A stretch of DNA of 64,000 nt from Syntrophus buswellii (GCF_046097065.1 NZ_CP175563.1:248001-312000); one strand, 5' to 3'. Positions 1 to 9,432 are shown, counted from the stretch's first letter. Program-made: numbers and translations. The notes: a model not told the origin generated them from the letters alone.

Positions 1-409
1 TCTGGAGCCCCTTTTCCGACGGGTTCATTTTTATGGAGGACTCGGAGTCCGGGATCGGAGCCGATGCGTCATGGAGCGGCATGATCTCCGCTTCAGAGTG
101 GGTCTCATGGGGGTTTTCGGCGGATGGGATGAGGTTGTCCACCAGGCCGATCAGCAGCATCCCCCCGAAAAAGGAGGCGGCATTGATCCAGGGCCCCAAG
201 TCGTCCCCATAATGGTCGGTGAGGGATTCCAATCCCTTGAAGAAGATCTCTACAAACGCCAGGTAAAGCATCACACCGGCAGAGAAACCGGTTGATACCG
301 ACAGGAACCTGTAGTCAGCCCTCCGCGCCTTGAAAGCGATGATGCTGCCGATCGCCGTAGCCATGCCTGCAAAAAGGGTCAGCCCGAAGGCGAGCCATAA
401 ATTTTCCAT
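1..409 (-). CDS. zupT: ZIP-family zinc/divalent metal transporter ZupT, partial (N-terminal part)
   Basis: The reverse strand opens with an ATG at 409 and stays open to the window edge, so the 3' end of the gene is missing. The translation starts MENLWLAFGLTLFAGMATAI and continues with two further hydrophobic segments (around residues 40-58 and 78-95). This matches the first three membrane helices of ZupT-like ZIP permeases, which import zinc and other divalent cations. The acidic, histidine-containing stretch after the third helix (residues about 98-130) corresponds to the variable cytoplasmic loop of ZIP proteins. The metal-binding helices lie outside the window, so metal preference cannot be judged. 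Confidence 0.8.
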   Translation of the reverse strand, partial: MENLWLAFGLTLFAGMATAIGSIIAFKARRADYRFLSVSTGFSAGVMLYLAFVEIFFKGLESLTDHYGDDLGPWINAASFFGGMLLIGLVDNLIPSAENPHETHSEAEIMPLHDASAPIPDSESSIKMNPSEKGLQ

Positions 410-695
410 GGTATTCTAATCTACAGGAGTCTCACGTTCCAGCGGTCAACCGATTGTCGGCCTCTGAAAATCGGAGTCATGTTTTTATGCTCTTATGAAC
501 ATCCCATCATCCTCCTTCTAAACCATCCCTGTGCAAAATTCAAAAGGTATTCCTCACGAAGGGACATCGCATCTCCCCGCCCGGTACGGGACGGCATGGC
601 GGAAAGAGGGTTTCGTAATGACTTTACTTTGTTCCTGTAAGAAGCTATGAACATCGGGAACAGAATGCACATCAAGAAATAAAGGAAGAAAGACC

Positions 696-2459
696 ATGTC
701 AACGATCCGAAAGCACACCATGGGACTGATCCTGGCGGTGATATCCTGCCTGATGATCACATCGGGTGCATGGGCCGCTGTTAAGGGGGAGGGCGACCAG
801 GCCGGCAAGGCGGTGCCACAGGCGGAAGAATCCTTCGACGATCCCCTGGGGCGGAGCACACCCCAGGGAACGGTCGTCGGTTTCCTGAGGGCGGTGGAGA
901 GGGAGGACTATGAACGGGCCATTGAATATCTCGACACGAGGCAGAGGGGGAAGAACGCCCGTCAACTTGCCCTCGAACTTCAGCGGGTTCTCGATGAGAG
1001 GGGCTCCGCATCCAGGGCCAGGTTGAGCACGAAACCCGAAGGGGATCTGGATGACGGATTGCCCGCTCAAAAAGAGGTGGTGGCGTCTGTCAAAACAAAA
1101 AGGGGGCAATATAAAATCCTTCTTGAGCGCCTTCAAAAGGATGACAGCCCCAAGGTCTGGCTGTTTTCCTCGGAAACGCTCCGATCCGTGCCGCAGATCT
1201 ATGAGGAAATCGAAGCCCCCTGGTTGGAGGGGCGTCTGCCCGCAGCGCTGACGGAAAACCGCCTGGCCGGTCTTCCCCTGTATCGGTGGATCCTGCCTCT
1301 GCTGATGCTCCTTGCCGCCGTTTTCTGCGGCTGGATTCTCACGGTGTTATGTTACGCTTTGCTGCAGAAGTCCATTCGCCACCGTGTTGACGAACTGGGA
1401 CTGATAACACTCAGGCGGATCAGAAAGCCCCTGGTTGTTCTTTTTTCGGCGGGGGTAATCTATCTTTTTTCCTTAGGCAGTTTCTGGTTGCTGGACCGGC
1501 TCTTCTGGACGTTTCTCTCCTCGACCATGGCTCTTGCCGGCCTGACCTGGATCTGCATCCAACTGGTTGATGTTGCGGCGGAAATCCTGGAGAAGCGCAG
1601 GCCGGAGGCCGCCAGTGCCGTCATCCGCCTTTCAGCGACGCTTCTCAAGGCGCTTGCCGTCATCACGGCGCTTGTGGTCAGCTTCCACTACTTCGCCGGC
1701 ATCAATCTCACAGCCGTGGTGGCCGGTCTCGGCATCGGCGGCATCGCCGTGGCCTTTGCCGCCCAGAAGACCATCGAGAATTTCTTCGGGGGAGTCTTCC
1801 TTGTCTGGGACAAGCCCATCCGCCTTGGCGATTTCTGTAAGGCCGGCGAGTACATGGGCACCGTCGAGCATATCGGCCTCCGCTCCACTCAGATCCGGAC
1901 TCTGAACCGCACGGTCACCTTTGTTCCAAACGGCCAGCTTTCATCCATCGCTGTCGAGAACTTCACTCTGCGTGACCGCTTTCTCCTCCGCCATACGTTG
2001 AACCTTCGCTACGAGACGACGGCGGATCAGCTCCGCTTCATCCTGGCAGGCCTGCGTGAACTTCTGTACCGGCATCCCCGGGTGGATTCGGCAACGGTTC
2101 GCGTTCGTTTCATCGGCTTCGGACAGTCGTCTCTCGATGTGGAGATGTTCGCCTATGTCCTTGAAACAGAGCATGGGTCCTATCTGGCCGTTCAGGAGGA
2201 TCTGCTGCTGCGGGTCATGGATCTTGTCGAGTCGGCCGGCAGCGGCTTCGCCTTCCCGTCCCGGACCCTTTACATGACCCGGGACGGTGGATTGGATGCA
2301 AAAAGGAAGGGTGAAGCATCCGAGACCGTTCAGCGCTGGCGGACCCGGAGCGAGCTGCCTTTCCCCGAGCATGCGCCCGGGAAGGTTGCACAGCTCGACG
2401 GTACACTGGACTATCCCCCGGACGGTTCGGTTCTGAGCGAAAAGAAGGAAGAAGATTGA
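696..2459 (+). CDS. MscS-family mechanosensitive ion channel with N-terminal periplasmic domain
   Basis: A 587-residue protein. Residues 1-28 form a signal peptide ending near GAWAAV, followed by a soluble, probably periplasmic domain to about residue 190. Several membrane helices follow, then the MscS pore helix and beta domain. The pore region around residues 343-365 reads GLGIGGIAVAFAAQKTIENF, the conserved MscS TM3/beta junction, and VPNGQL follows in the beta domain. Such channels open under membrane tension and release solutes during osmotic downshock. It is larger than E. coli MscS (286 residues) because of the extra domain. A purine-rich ribosome-binding site (GGAAGAAAG) precedes the ATG. 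It ends 13 bases before the convergent amylase/synthase gene. Confidence 0.9.
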   Translation: MSTIRKHTMGLILAVISCLMITSGAWAAVKGEGDQAGKAVPQAEESFDDPLGRSTPQGTVVGFLRAVEREDYERAIEYLDTRQRGKNARQLALELQRVLDERGSASRARLSTKPEGDLDDGLPAQKEVVASVKTKRGQYKILLERLQKDDSPKVWLFSSETLRSVPQIYEEIEAPWLEGRLPAALTENRLAGLPLYRWILPLLMLLAAVFCGWILTVLCYALLQKSIRHRVDELGLITLRRIRKPLVVLFSAGVIYLFSLGSFWLLDRLFWTFLSSTMALAGLTWICIQLVDVAAEILEKRRPEAASAVIRLSATLLKALAVITALVVSFHYFAGINLTAVVAGLGIGGIAVAFAAQKTIENFFGGVFLVWDKPIRLGDFCKAGEYMGTVEHIGLRSTQIRTLNRTVTFVPNGQLSSIAVENFTLRDRFLLRHTLNLRYETTADQLRFILAGLRELLYRHPRVDSATVRVRFIGFGQSSLDVEMFAYVLETEHGSYLAVQEDLLLRVMDLVESAGSGFAFPSRTLYMTRDGGLDAKRKGEASETVQRWRTRSELPFPEHAPGKVAQLDGTLDYPPDGSVLSEKKEED

Positions 2460-2472
2460 GGACGGAGGCTTA

Positions 2473-5184
2473 TCAGAGGGGGCTTCCGCCGTTGAGCCTT
2501 TCATAAATCCTGAGGTACTGGGTGATCATTGTCTGAAGGCTGTATTTCTCCCGGGCTTCCCGCATGATCCGCCGGATCTGGTCTTCACGGACGGCGAGGG
2601 GGTTCTTGTGAAAGTTCAGGCTTCTTTCCAGGCCGTACCACAGTCCGCCCGGGTCGTAATTCTTGAAAAGAAAACCGTTGCCTTCATCCTGGGGAGCACC
2701 GTCCATTTTTAACCTCAATTCCGTGATCTTGTCGTGGTAACCGCCTGTATCCCGGTTGGTGGCCGTTGCACCAAAGAGATTTCCCACCTGGTCAATCTGG
2801 CCGCAGGGCTCGTAGAGGGACGCTCCGAAGACATCGCTTGCGGCGGCATATCCGAGCATCGACAGGGCTTCATCGAAGGGATAATAGGCGATGCGCCCCT
2901 GGGAGGCGCAGGCGATGCGCCCCATAATCTCCATGTGGGTGCGGTCGCCTCCGATTCCATCCCCCACGACGGCGATCTGGGCTTCCGGATGGGCTGAAAC
3001 GAAGGACTGGGCGATTGCCTCGAGGAGTTCGATGCCCTTCTGAAGCGGATCCAGTCGGGAAGGCCAGAAGAAGAGAATGGCCTCAGGGTTGACGTCCAAT
3101 CCGGTTTTTTCCTGGAACACCACCAGGTTTTCGCGCTTGGCCTTCATGATGGAGTCGTCGAGGCCGTATTTCCGGACCAGGAACGGGCAGTTTTCCGGGT
3201 ACATGACGGAGGCCGGGGCATTCAGGATCGCCTGGGCGGCGTTGCCGAAATATTTCACTTTGACTTCGTCCCGGACACTGGTCGGAACGATGGGCCGATC
3301 AAGAAAATAGTCCTCCACGACCTCGCGGAGAAAATGCTCTCCCACGAAATTGATCAGAGTCGCATTTTTGATGGCCGTGGCCTGGCAGTCGATGCAGGTT
3401 TTCCCATAGGATTCCGAGTAGTAGAGATGATCCGAAATGCGGTTCAGATTGATCCCGGACATCAGCTCCAGCGGAAGATTCTCCGTAAATACGTTGTGCA
3501 CGGTATGCAGAACGGGCACGTCGGCGGATTTGGCATAGGCGGTTATGGCGCCACCCGCCATCCAGTCGTGGCTGTGGATGATGATCCGCCCCCCGTGCTT
3601 TGCCCGGACGGTCTTGATGACGTTGTTGACGATCTGCCGCTGGAATTCGGCAGCGGTTGAAAGGACATCGCCGGAATAGGCGCTGAGATTATCGGCAAAA
3701 ATGGCGGAACTGATGAGATGGATTTTTTCGGGATCGATCTTATAGCGAAGTTCCCGCCACTGATGCTCCGTCATATGGGACTCCAGTTGGAACCGTTTCT
3801 TCAGATTCAGGGTGGCCAGGTGAACTTCGATGCCTCTGTCCAGAAGCCCCTCGCACAAGGCGGAGACCACATCGCCCTGACCGCCGCTTTTTCCGGAGAT
3901 GTATTTGGCCAGCAGCCCCATGTCGCTGGGAAGCCTTCCCGTTTCCGGGGTGATGAGAAGAATGGGTGTTTTATCCGCCTTCTTGAGGATCTCAAAACGG
4001 GTGATGGAGCCCTCTAGAACGCAGATCTTCCGCGTCAGGATCTCCGTGGCCCGGATCGTGGAATTTTCATAGGGATTGTCATAGCGGCGAAGGATCTGTT
4101 CCGCATCGACCCGGTCGTTGAGGAAGTAAATGTGATCCGATGCCGTCAGGGTGCGCCAGCGGGTCAACAGATCGCCGCCGGCCCGGCGCGCCACTCCTTC
4201 CATTCCTTCCAGATTTTTAAAGAGGTCATATTGCGTCGAGCTTTCCAGCCAGCCGAAGGTCATCCTGACGGCATCCAGCCATGAGGAGGCCGATGCACTC
4301 CGGGGGGCCAGGGTTGGACAGTGCGCGTCTTTATAGTGGGCAGCGGCCTGGCAAGGCGTTTCGACCCTGATTTCGGGATGCTGCTCCAGCGCGGCGGGAA
4401 GTCCGCGCCAGAATTCGAAGATCCCCTTGTCTTCGTGGATGTGGCCGCCGATGTGTTCCAGGTCATAGCCCAGCAGGACCACTTCGCCGTCCGCTCGGGC
4501 AATCGAGGCGGCATAGTCTTCCGGCGTCAGCGGGTGGTCGGAAAAGCGGAAGGCGATATCGTTGCTGAGAGACCGGTTCCTGGGAATCACGATCAGCTTG
4601 GATCCTCCGGCGTGAAAGATTCTGTTGGGGGCCATGGCGCCGGTTTCATGATCCGTTCGCAGATGCTGCCTCGGTTCGCACAGGATGGCGAGATAACCCA
4701 TATCGGCGACGATGTCGGCTGTGGAAGCGTTGAAGATCAGTTCGGTATCCCTGAAGGAAAGGGGATAGACGCCAAAAAGCCTTCTCATGCTTTCCCGGTG
4801 CAGAGCGACCTGGTCCCGGAATTCCTGCTTATGCGGGTCGGCAAAGAGGCAGGTCAGGGAATGGTAATAGGTTTCATCAAGGAATTCGACTTGATGGTTC
4901 TTTTTCCCGACATCGAGAAGATTCCGCAGGGCATTGATCACCTCCGGATCATAACTCTGGGCCTGCTCCAGAAATGTTCCCGAGATGCTCAGGGCGATCC
5001 TGAAACCGGGATGCTGCGGGATCAGATCGGCAAACATCCGGAGCGACGGGAGATAGGACCGTTGGGAAGCTTTCAGAAAGACTTCCCTGTTTTCCTCGTC
5101 CCAAAGAAATTTGTCCCTGTCAGGATGAAGACGGAACGGTTGATGCAGTTGAAAATAAAAAATGACAGATGGCATGGTTTTCAT
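2473..5184 (-). CDS. Fused GH57 glycoside hydrolase / glycogen synthase (GT5)
   Basis: A 903-residue two-domain enzyme. Residues 1 to about 400 are a glycoside hydrolase family 57 domain: it opens IFYFQLHQPFRLHPDRDKFL and has the family's H-Q-P entry motif and a YHSL segment near 105. Residues from about 425 form a GT-B glycosyltransferase like bacterial glycogen/starch synthase (GT5): SGKSGGQGDVV replaces the usual KTGGLGDV nucleotide-binding loop, FWPSRLDPLQKGIELL matches the synthase linker, and ASLYEPCGQ with a TNRDTGGYHDKI segment forms the donor-site region. No signal peptide is seen, so it is probably cytosolic, acting on storage alpha-glucan. Joining a hydrolase/transferase to a synthase suggests coupled building and trimming of glycogen. 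An internal Met three codons in (5175) is an alternative start. Confidence 0.85.
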   Translation of the reverse strand: MKTMPSVIFYFQLHQPFRLHPDRDKFLWDEENREVFLKASQRSYLPSLRMFADLIPQHPGFRIALSISGTFLEQAQSYDPEVINALRNLLDVGKKNHQVEFLDETYYHSLTCLFADPHKQEFRDQVALHRESMRRLFGVYPLSFRDTELIFNASTADIVADMGYLAILCEPRQHLRTDHETGAMAPNRIFHAGGSKLIVIPRNRSLSNDIAFRFSDHPLTPEDYAASIARADGEVVLLGYDLEHIGGHIHEDKGIFEFWRGLPAALEQHPEIRVETPCQAAAHYKDAHCPTLAPRSASASSWLDAVRMTFGWLESSTQYDLFKNLEGMEGVARRAGGDLLTRWRTLTASDHIYFLNDRVDAEQILRRYDNPYENSTIRATEILTRKICVLEGSITRFEILKKADKTPILLITPETGRLPSDMGLLAKYISGKSGGQGDVVSALCEGLLDRGIEVHLATLNLKKRFQLESHMTEHQWRELRYKIDPEKIHLISSAIFADNLSAYSGDVLSTAAEFQRQIVNNVIKTVRAKHGGRIIIHSHDWMAGGAITAYAKSADVPVLHTVHNVFTENLPLELMSGINLNRISDHLYYSESYGKTCIDCQATAIKNATLINFVGEHFLREVVEDYFLDRPIVPTSVRDEVKVKYFGNAAQAILNAPASVMYPENCPFLVRKYGLDDSIMKAKRENLVVFQEKTGLDVNPEAILFFWPSRLDPLQKGIELLEAIAQSFVSAHPEAQIAVVGDGIGGDRTHMEIMGRIACASQGRIAYYPFDEALSMLGYAAASDVFGASLYEPCGQIDQVGNLFGATATNRDTGGYHDKITELRLKMDGAPQDEGNGFLFKNYDPGGLWYGLERSLNFHKNPLAVREDQIRRIMREAREKYSLQTMITQYLRIYERLNGGSPL

Positions 5185-5530
5185 CAGCGCGGGTCCGCCG
5201 GACCTTCATGAGCTTGGTGCTGTTTGACGACCAGCTCACTGCGATCGGCAAGATATTGAGATTCAGGTGCTTTGTCATTTCAGGAAACTTTACGGTACGT
5301 TGACTGTTTTGCCCCACACGGGAAGATCCAGCAGTCTAGGATCTTTCTGAAATATTATCAAGCAAAAGAAAAGTGCCCCTGCTTTTTCCATTGAAGTATC
5401 ATGTGGAAAAGCCCGAATGGGTTCTCTGCAGCCACGATGCCGGCTGGAGAGGACATCACCATAAAGGGCACGGTTATTGATGGGTTCATGCAGTTTCAGA
5501 ATGTTACATTACCATAGAGGAGGATGAAAC
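5185..5530. other. Intergenic region between divergent genes
   Basis: 346 bases separate the divergent GH57/synthase gene from the secreted-protein cluster. I see no convincing coding frame or RNA. The right end holds a strong ribosome-binding site (GAGGAGGATGAAAC) for the gene starting at 5531. No clear -35/-10 pair was recognised. Confidence 0.5.
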
Positions 5531-6421
5531 ATGAAAAAAAGACGATTTCTCACAATCGGAGGATGCTGCGCTCTGGCACTGCTGATTGCGCTGCCTGCCA
5601 TCGGCGCCGGGCCGACAGGCGCAAAGGCGATTTTCGACAGCGGCGAGGGGCCTTCCGTCTCCATGTCTTCCACGCCCGCCAAGAGCACGCCCGTCCGGAG
5701 CGTTGCAAAAAAGACCGTAAAGCAGGCCGCGCCGTCAAGGGAACGTTACACCGGCATCTCCTATCAGCTGATGCTGCTCTCTGATGACGGTCAAATGACA
5801 TCGGTGACGAAAGCCCGTACATTCCGCTCCGGGGAGCGGATCAAGATGCTGGTAAGGACCAACAGGCCGGGTTATATGACCATCCTCAACATCGGGTCAT
5901 CCGGTAATACGAACATTCTCTTCAATGAATATGTCGAGGCGTTCACCATGCATGAGATCCCCAAAGCAACGACCTTCAGGTTCGTCGGGAGGCCGGGAAC
6001 GGAAACCCTGATGATCATGCTTTCCGACAACCCCAGCCCCATCGTGGGCGGCCAGCAGGGTGCCGTGACCGCCGGCGGCCCTTCTCCGTCGTCCTCGTCC
6101 CCTTCGTATTCTTCGCCTGATCCGGGCATGAGCACGGCGTCCACCGGTGTTGCGGATCTGCCGCCACCTCCGCCGATCGAAATTGCATCAAATATGGAAG
6201 GAGCGAAGAGCCTGCGGGGAGCCAAGGATATTGTGGTCGAAGACAACATGCAGACGACTTATGCTGTCATCTCGCCGAAAACGGGGTGGAAACCCGCCGG
6301 CAGAGGGGCCAAAGACATCATCCTTGAATCGGAAGGCGGAAAGAATTTCGGCGTTGTCCCGGCGTTCGCCATGTCCGAGGGCGGGATACTGACCATGCAG
6401 GTTAAGCTGCGCCACCACTGA
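5531..6421 (+). CDS. Secreted DUF4384-like domain protein
   Basis: 296 residues with a signal peptide (MKKRRF followed by a hydrophobic core to about residue 26). Residues about 75-170 resemble DUF4384: an YQLMLLSDDG strand, a RSGERIKMLVRTNRPGYM core and an LFNEYVEA segment. That domain is often found in exported proteins next to caspase-like peptidases, as here. A Ser/Pro-rich linker (about 180-215) precedes a C-terminal region that carries the short motif GAKDI twice (residues about 230 and 259). A very similar motif occurs in the caspase-like protein two genes downstream. It is the first gene of a tight same-strand cluster (5-base gap to the next gene). Molecular function is unknown. Confidence 0.75.
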   Translation: MKKRRFLTIGGCCALALLIALPAIGAGPTGAKAIFDSGEGPSVSMSSTPAKSTPVRSVAKKTVKQAAPSRERYTGISYQLMLLSDDGQMTSVTKARTFRSGERIKMLVRTNRPGYMTILNIGSSGNTNILFNEYVEAFTMHEIPKATTFRFVGRPGTETLMIMLSDNPSPIVGGQQGAVTAGGPSPSSSSPSYSSPDPGMSTASTGVADLPPPPPIEIASNMEGAKSLRGAKDIVVEDNMQTTYAVISPKTGWKPAGRGAKDIILESEGGKNFGVVPAFAMSEGGILTMQVKLRHH

Positions 6422-6426
6422 GAGGG

Positions 6427-7251
6427 ATGAAAGCCGTGAAGATGAAACATTTCCGCCGACTGATTCCTGTTCTGTTAGTGGTCTTTCTTTTCTCAGCCTG
6501 TGCGCCGCTGCCGCCGCCCGGTACGCCCCTTACACCGGAAGAGCGGGCATCGGCACAGCGTCGGTGCATTGCCACCTATACCGCGGTAGGCGCAATCGGA
6601 GGGGCGCTTGGAGGCGCCTTTATTGGGGCCGTGTCCGGCAAGGGGAAGGGGGCACTCATCGGTGCCGCGGCGGGTGCCGCCGTGGGCGGCGCCCTGGCCT
6701 TCGCCATCGCCTGGGGGCGATGCCTCGCGGCCTATTCGGATCTGACGAGCTATCCCGTCGCCGGGGGGGCGGAGACGGCGAAGCGGACAGGATACGATAC
6801 CTCGCAGGGTGAAGTCATTAAAATAGAGAATTATGTCCTCAATCCCTCCGGTGTGTCCCCGGGAGGAAAAGTGCAGATGAACGGCTCCTATTACGTCATG
6901 GCGCCGGAAGGCGAACGTGAGGTCAAAGTGACCGAAACCCGGGCCCTTGCTTTTTTTGATCCCGAAAAGAATGAGTGGAAGGATCTGGGCTCGGTGGATC
7001 AGGAGGTCACGTCCGCCATTGGAACGAGGCGTGCCGAAGGAAACTTTGACATCCCCGCCGATGCACCGGAGGGCCGTTACCGCATTACCCTCAAGGTGTC
7101 CGCATTCGGAAAGACCGATCAATTGACGCAGAATCTCACTGTTGAAAAGGGATTGGCCATGGGTCCGTCGGAGTCCGTTGAAGGGACCGTCAGTGGTGCA
7201 AAATCACTGGGTAAGGGCGACGTCAAGAAGAAAGCGAAAAAGAAAAAATAG
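6427..7251 (+). CDS. Glycine-zipper outer-membrane lipoprotein
   Basis: 274 residues. A lipoprotein signal peptide ends in the lipobox LFSAC (Cys about residue 22). Residues about 50-95 form a glycine-zipper: repeated GxxxG steps such as GAIGGALGGAFIGAVSG and GAAAGAAVGGALAFAIAWG, typical of membrane-associating Gly-zipper segments. The rest looks like a beta-sandwich domain (about 120-240), followed by a basic Lys-rich tail. The tail contains SGAKSLGKGD, a weak echo of the GAKDI motif in its neighbours. It sits between the DUF4384 protein and the caspase-like peptidase with short gaps, so co-transcription is likely. Function is not known. Confidence 0.75.
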   Translation: MKAVKMKHFRRLIPVLLVVFLFSACAPLPPPGTPLTPEERASAQRRCIATYTAVGAIGGALGGAFIGAVSGKGKGALIGAAAGAAVGGALAFAIAWGRCLAAYSDLTSYPVAGGAETAKRTGYDTSQGEVIKIENYVLNPSGVSPGGKVQMNGSYYVMAPEGEREVKVTETRALAFFDPEKNEWKDLGSVDQEVTSAIGTRRAEGNFDIPADAPEGRYRITLKVSAFGKTDQLTQNLTVEKGLAMGPSESVEGTVSGAKSLGKGDVKKKAKKKK

Positions 7252-7274
7252 ATGGAGAGCAAAAGGAAGACCTT

Positions 7275-8603
7275 ATGAGCATTTTGTGCAACATGAAAAC
7301 CGCCCCCTGCAGTCGGAGCCGGGCGGGGAGCACGCATCACCCTTCGAAGGCGCGTTTGACCGCTTCCTTTCTGCTGTGCCTGGTCGTCGCGCTCATGGTG
7401 ACCATTCCGGCGCGTTCCGCGGATACACCGGTTTTAAGCTCCCACATCGACCAGATCAATGAACTGCTTCTCCGTGGCGGCATCAGTGGCGGATTCGTTG
7501 AACTTGACCCCTTTGGGCGGGTGCAGCTGAAGGGTTCCTATGAAGATGAGATACAGGTGGACCGTGCCTTCTCCATCGCTCAGACCGTCGTCGGCATCCG
7601 GTGGGTTTCACCGGTGACGCCGGAACATATCAAGGTAAAGGAATGGGAGCGAAGACTCAGCAACCTCTTTTCCCGGGCCAATGTCCTGAAGCCCGCGGTC
7701 AGGGGTGACGCTCCTCCGGGGCCCGTCCGCAACCGCTACGCCCTGGTCGTCGGTGTCGGGGAGTTCATGAGCAACATCCCGAAACTGCATTTTGCCGTAC
7801 ATGACGCGAACACCTTTTACCGGTTTCTTGTCGATCCGAACCGGGGAGGATTCCCCCCCTCGAACGTGACCTTCCTGACGAATGCGAATGCCACAAGAAA
7901 GAATATCGCGGCGGCCCTCGATCGCATCAAGAGGATGGCCGGCCCCGATGATCTCGTCACGGTTTATATGAGCAGCCACGGTACGCCGCCGGAAAAATTC
8001 GGCGGTGTGTTCATCGTCACCTACGATACCGAAATCAAGCCCAGGGAGAGAGTGTGGCACACGTCCATCAGTGAAGGAATCCTGCGGGACTTTATCGACA
8101 ATCTGCAGGCCAAGCGGCTGGTGATGATTCTGGACGCCTGCTACAGCAACGGCGCCTACAGCAAGGTGCCGGGCTTTCTTCCCCCAGGCGGCAAATCGCT
8201 GGGTGCCGACGATCATGAGGGCTATGGCCTTTCACCCCAATACGGAAGGCGACTGCTCGGCGCCAAGGATATCGTTCTTGACGATGAAGGTCCGAAAAGG
8301 AAGGCATCGGGAGGATCGAAATCCATGGGCGGCCAGGACGGATGGGGCAAGGTCCTTATCGGCGCCAGCGGGGCCGGTGAACAGTCCTGGGAGTCGGATC
8401 AGTTGAACAACAGCATCTTTACCTATTATTTTCTCGATGGGCTCAACAGGAACAACGGAGCGGTGCAGAACGCCTTTTACTACGCAAAGCCTCGTGTCAC
8501 ACAGCGGGTCAAGCAGGAAAAGGGAGGCGATATCGACCAGAATCCACAGGTTGTTGCGTCACAGAGCGAATGGAACATGCCGCTCGGGCAGAGACGGCGT
8601 TAA
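7275..8603 (+). CDS. Secreted caspase-like (peptidase C14) protein with BON-like domain
   Basis: 442 residues with an N-terminal signal peptide (hydrophobic core about residues 32-48, cleavage near ARSAD). Residues about 55-110 resemble a BON domain (FGRVQLKGSYEDE, then a TVVGIRWV strand). Residues about 155-300 form a caspase/gingipain-type hydrolase: YALVVGVGEF, the catalytic His in MSSHG (H235) and the catalytic Cys in LDACYSNGAY (C289). Both residues of the His-Cys dyad are present, so it is probably active in the periplasm or at the surface. After the peptidase core the motif LGAKDIVLDDEGPK (about residue 328) recurs from the DUF4384 protein. Substrate is unknown. Confidence 0.85.
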   Translation: MSILCNMKTAPCSRSRAGSTHHPSKARLTASFLLCLVVALMVTIPARSADTPVLSSHIDQINELLLRGGISGGFVELDPFGRVQLKGSYEDEIQVDRAFSIAQTVVGIRWVSPVTPEHIKVKEWERRLSNLFSRANVLKPAVRGDAPPGPVRNRYALVVGVGEFMSNIPKLHFAVHDANTFYRFLVDPNRGGFPPSNVTFLTNANATRKNIAAALDRIKRMAGPDDLVTVYMSSHGTPPEKFGGVFIVTYDTEIKPRERVWHTSISEGILRDFIDNLQAKRLVMILDACYSNGAYSKVPGFLPPGGKSLGADDHEGYGLSPQYGRRLLGAKDIVLDDEGPKRKASGGSKSMGGQDGWGKVLIGASGAGEQSWESDQLNNSIFTYYFLDGLNRNNGAVQNAFYYAKPRVTQRVKQEKGGDIDQNPQVVASQSEWNMPLGQRRR

Positions 8604-8636
8604 TCAATTTAACCATTTCGAAGGAGGATATTTTTT

Positions 8637-9296
8637 ATGCTCAGCAAGTTTCATTACAGCACGATGATTTTCGCGGCAGCGGCCCTGTTTTGCGCATCGC
8701 TTTCTCTAACCGGATGTGAAAAGGCCCAGGATGGCAAGGAAAAAGCCGAAATGCCGAAACAGGAAGCACCCGCTCCCGCCCCGGCCGCTCCAGCGGCTCC
8801 GCAGCCTGCTCCGGTGGAACAGCAGGCCCCCGCAGCGTCTGCGGATGCGTCCATTGAGGTGAAGAGCCACATCAAGCAGGGGCTGAGTTATGTTTCAACG
8901 GCGAAGAACGCACAGAACAAAGCCCTTTTTGACGAAAACATAGGGAACGCCTTGAAGGAATTTTCTCTGGCCATAGAAAAGGCTCCGGACTATGCCGATG
9001 CCTACTCAAACCGCGGCGTCGCCTATATGCAGCAGCATAAATTCAACAAGGCCCTGGAAGATCTGAAAAAAGCCAAGGAACTCAAATCGGACAGCCCTTC
9101 CATCCGCTACAATCTGGCGTGCCTCTATTCGCTGAAGGGGGATGTGGACTTCGGACTGGATGAACTGGATGCGGCTCTTGCAAACGGATTCAGCGACTAT
9201 GAATCCCTGCGCAAGGATCCGGACCTCAATAACCTGCGCAAACATCCGGAGTTCAAGAAGATACTGGAAGCTCATAAAGTGTTCATCGTCAAATAA
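8637..9296 (+). CDS. TPR-repeat lipoprotein
   Basis: 219 residues. The signal peptide ends with a lipobox, LTGC (Cys about residue 27). An Ala/Pro-rich linker (about 40-75) follows and then tetratricopeptide repeats (about 80-190), for example YADAYSNRGVAYMQQHKFNK and SPSIRYNLACLYSLKGDVD. The last segment, SLRKDPDLNNLRKHPEFKKI, is typical of TPR proteins ending with a TPR_21-like tail. It is probably an envelope scaffold for the neighbouring caspase-like protein. The start has a good ribosome-binding site (AAGGAGGATATTTTTT). A terminator follows. Confidence 0.8.
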   Translation: MLSKFHYSTMIFAAAALFCASLSLTGCEKAQDGKEKAEMPKQEAPAPAPAAPAAPQPAPVEQQAPAASADASIEVKSHIKQGLSYVSTAKNAQNKALFDENIGNALKEFSLAIEKAPDYADAYSNRGVAYMQQHKFNKALEDLKKAKELKSDSPSIRYNLACLYSLKGDVDFGLDELDAALANGFSDYESLRKDPDLNNLRKHPEFKKILEAHKVFIVK

Positions 9297-9324
9297 TCAT
9301 GGATGAGTCATCAGGATAAAAACG

Positions 9325-9361
9325 GCCCTCCCCCGTGCTCGACGGAGGGGGGCTTTTTTTC
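9325..9361 (+). terminator. Rho-independent terminator after the TPR lipoprotein
   Basis: A 12-bp GC-rich stem (arms 9325-9336 and 9342-9353, one mismatch and one G-T pair) with a 5-base loop is followed by a run of eight T. It closes the 5.5-9.3 kb transcription unit and separates it from the giant gene starting at 9433. Confidence 0.85.
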
Positions 9362-9432
9362 GCAACGGTCAAAGGCGGCGGCAGTCCGCCGTATCGAAGA
9401 AAACAGAAGGGTTATCGATTCAGGAGGCGTTC

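Noticed and set aside
4321..5211. 296-codon forward frame opposite the GH57/synthase gene
   Set aside because: Antisense shadow of a clear enzyme gene with no recognised features.
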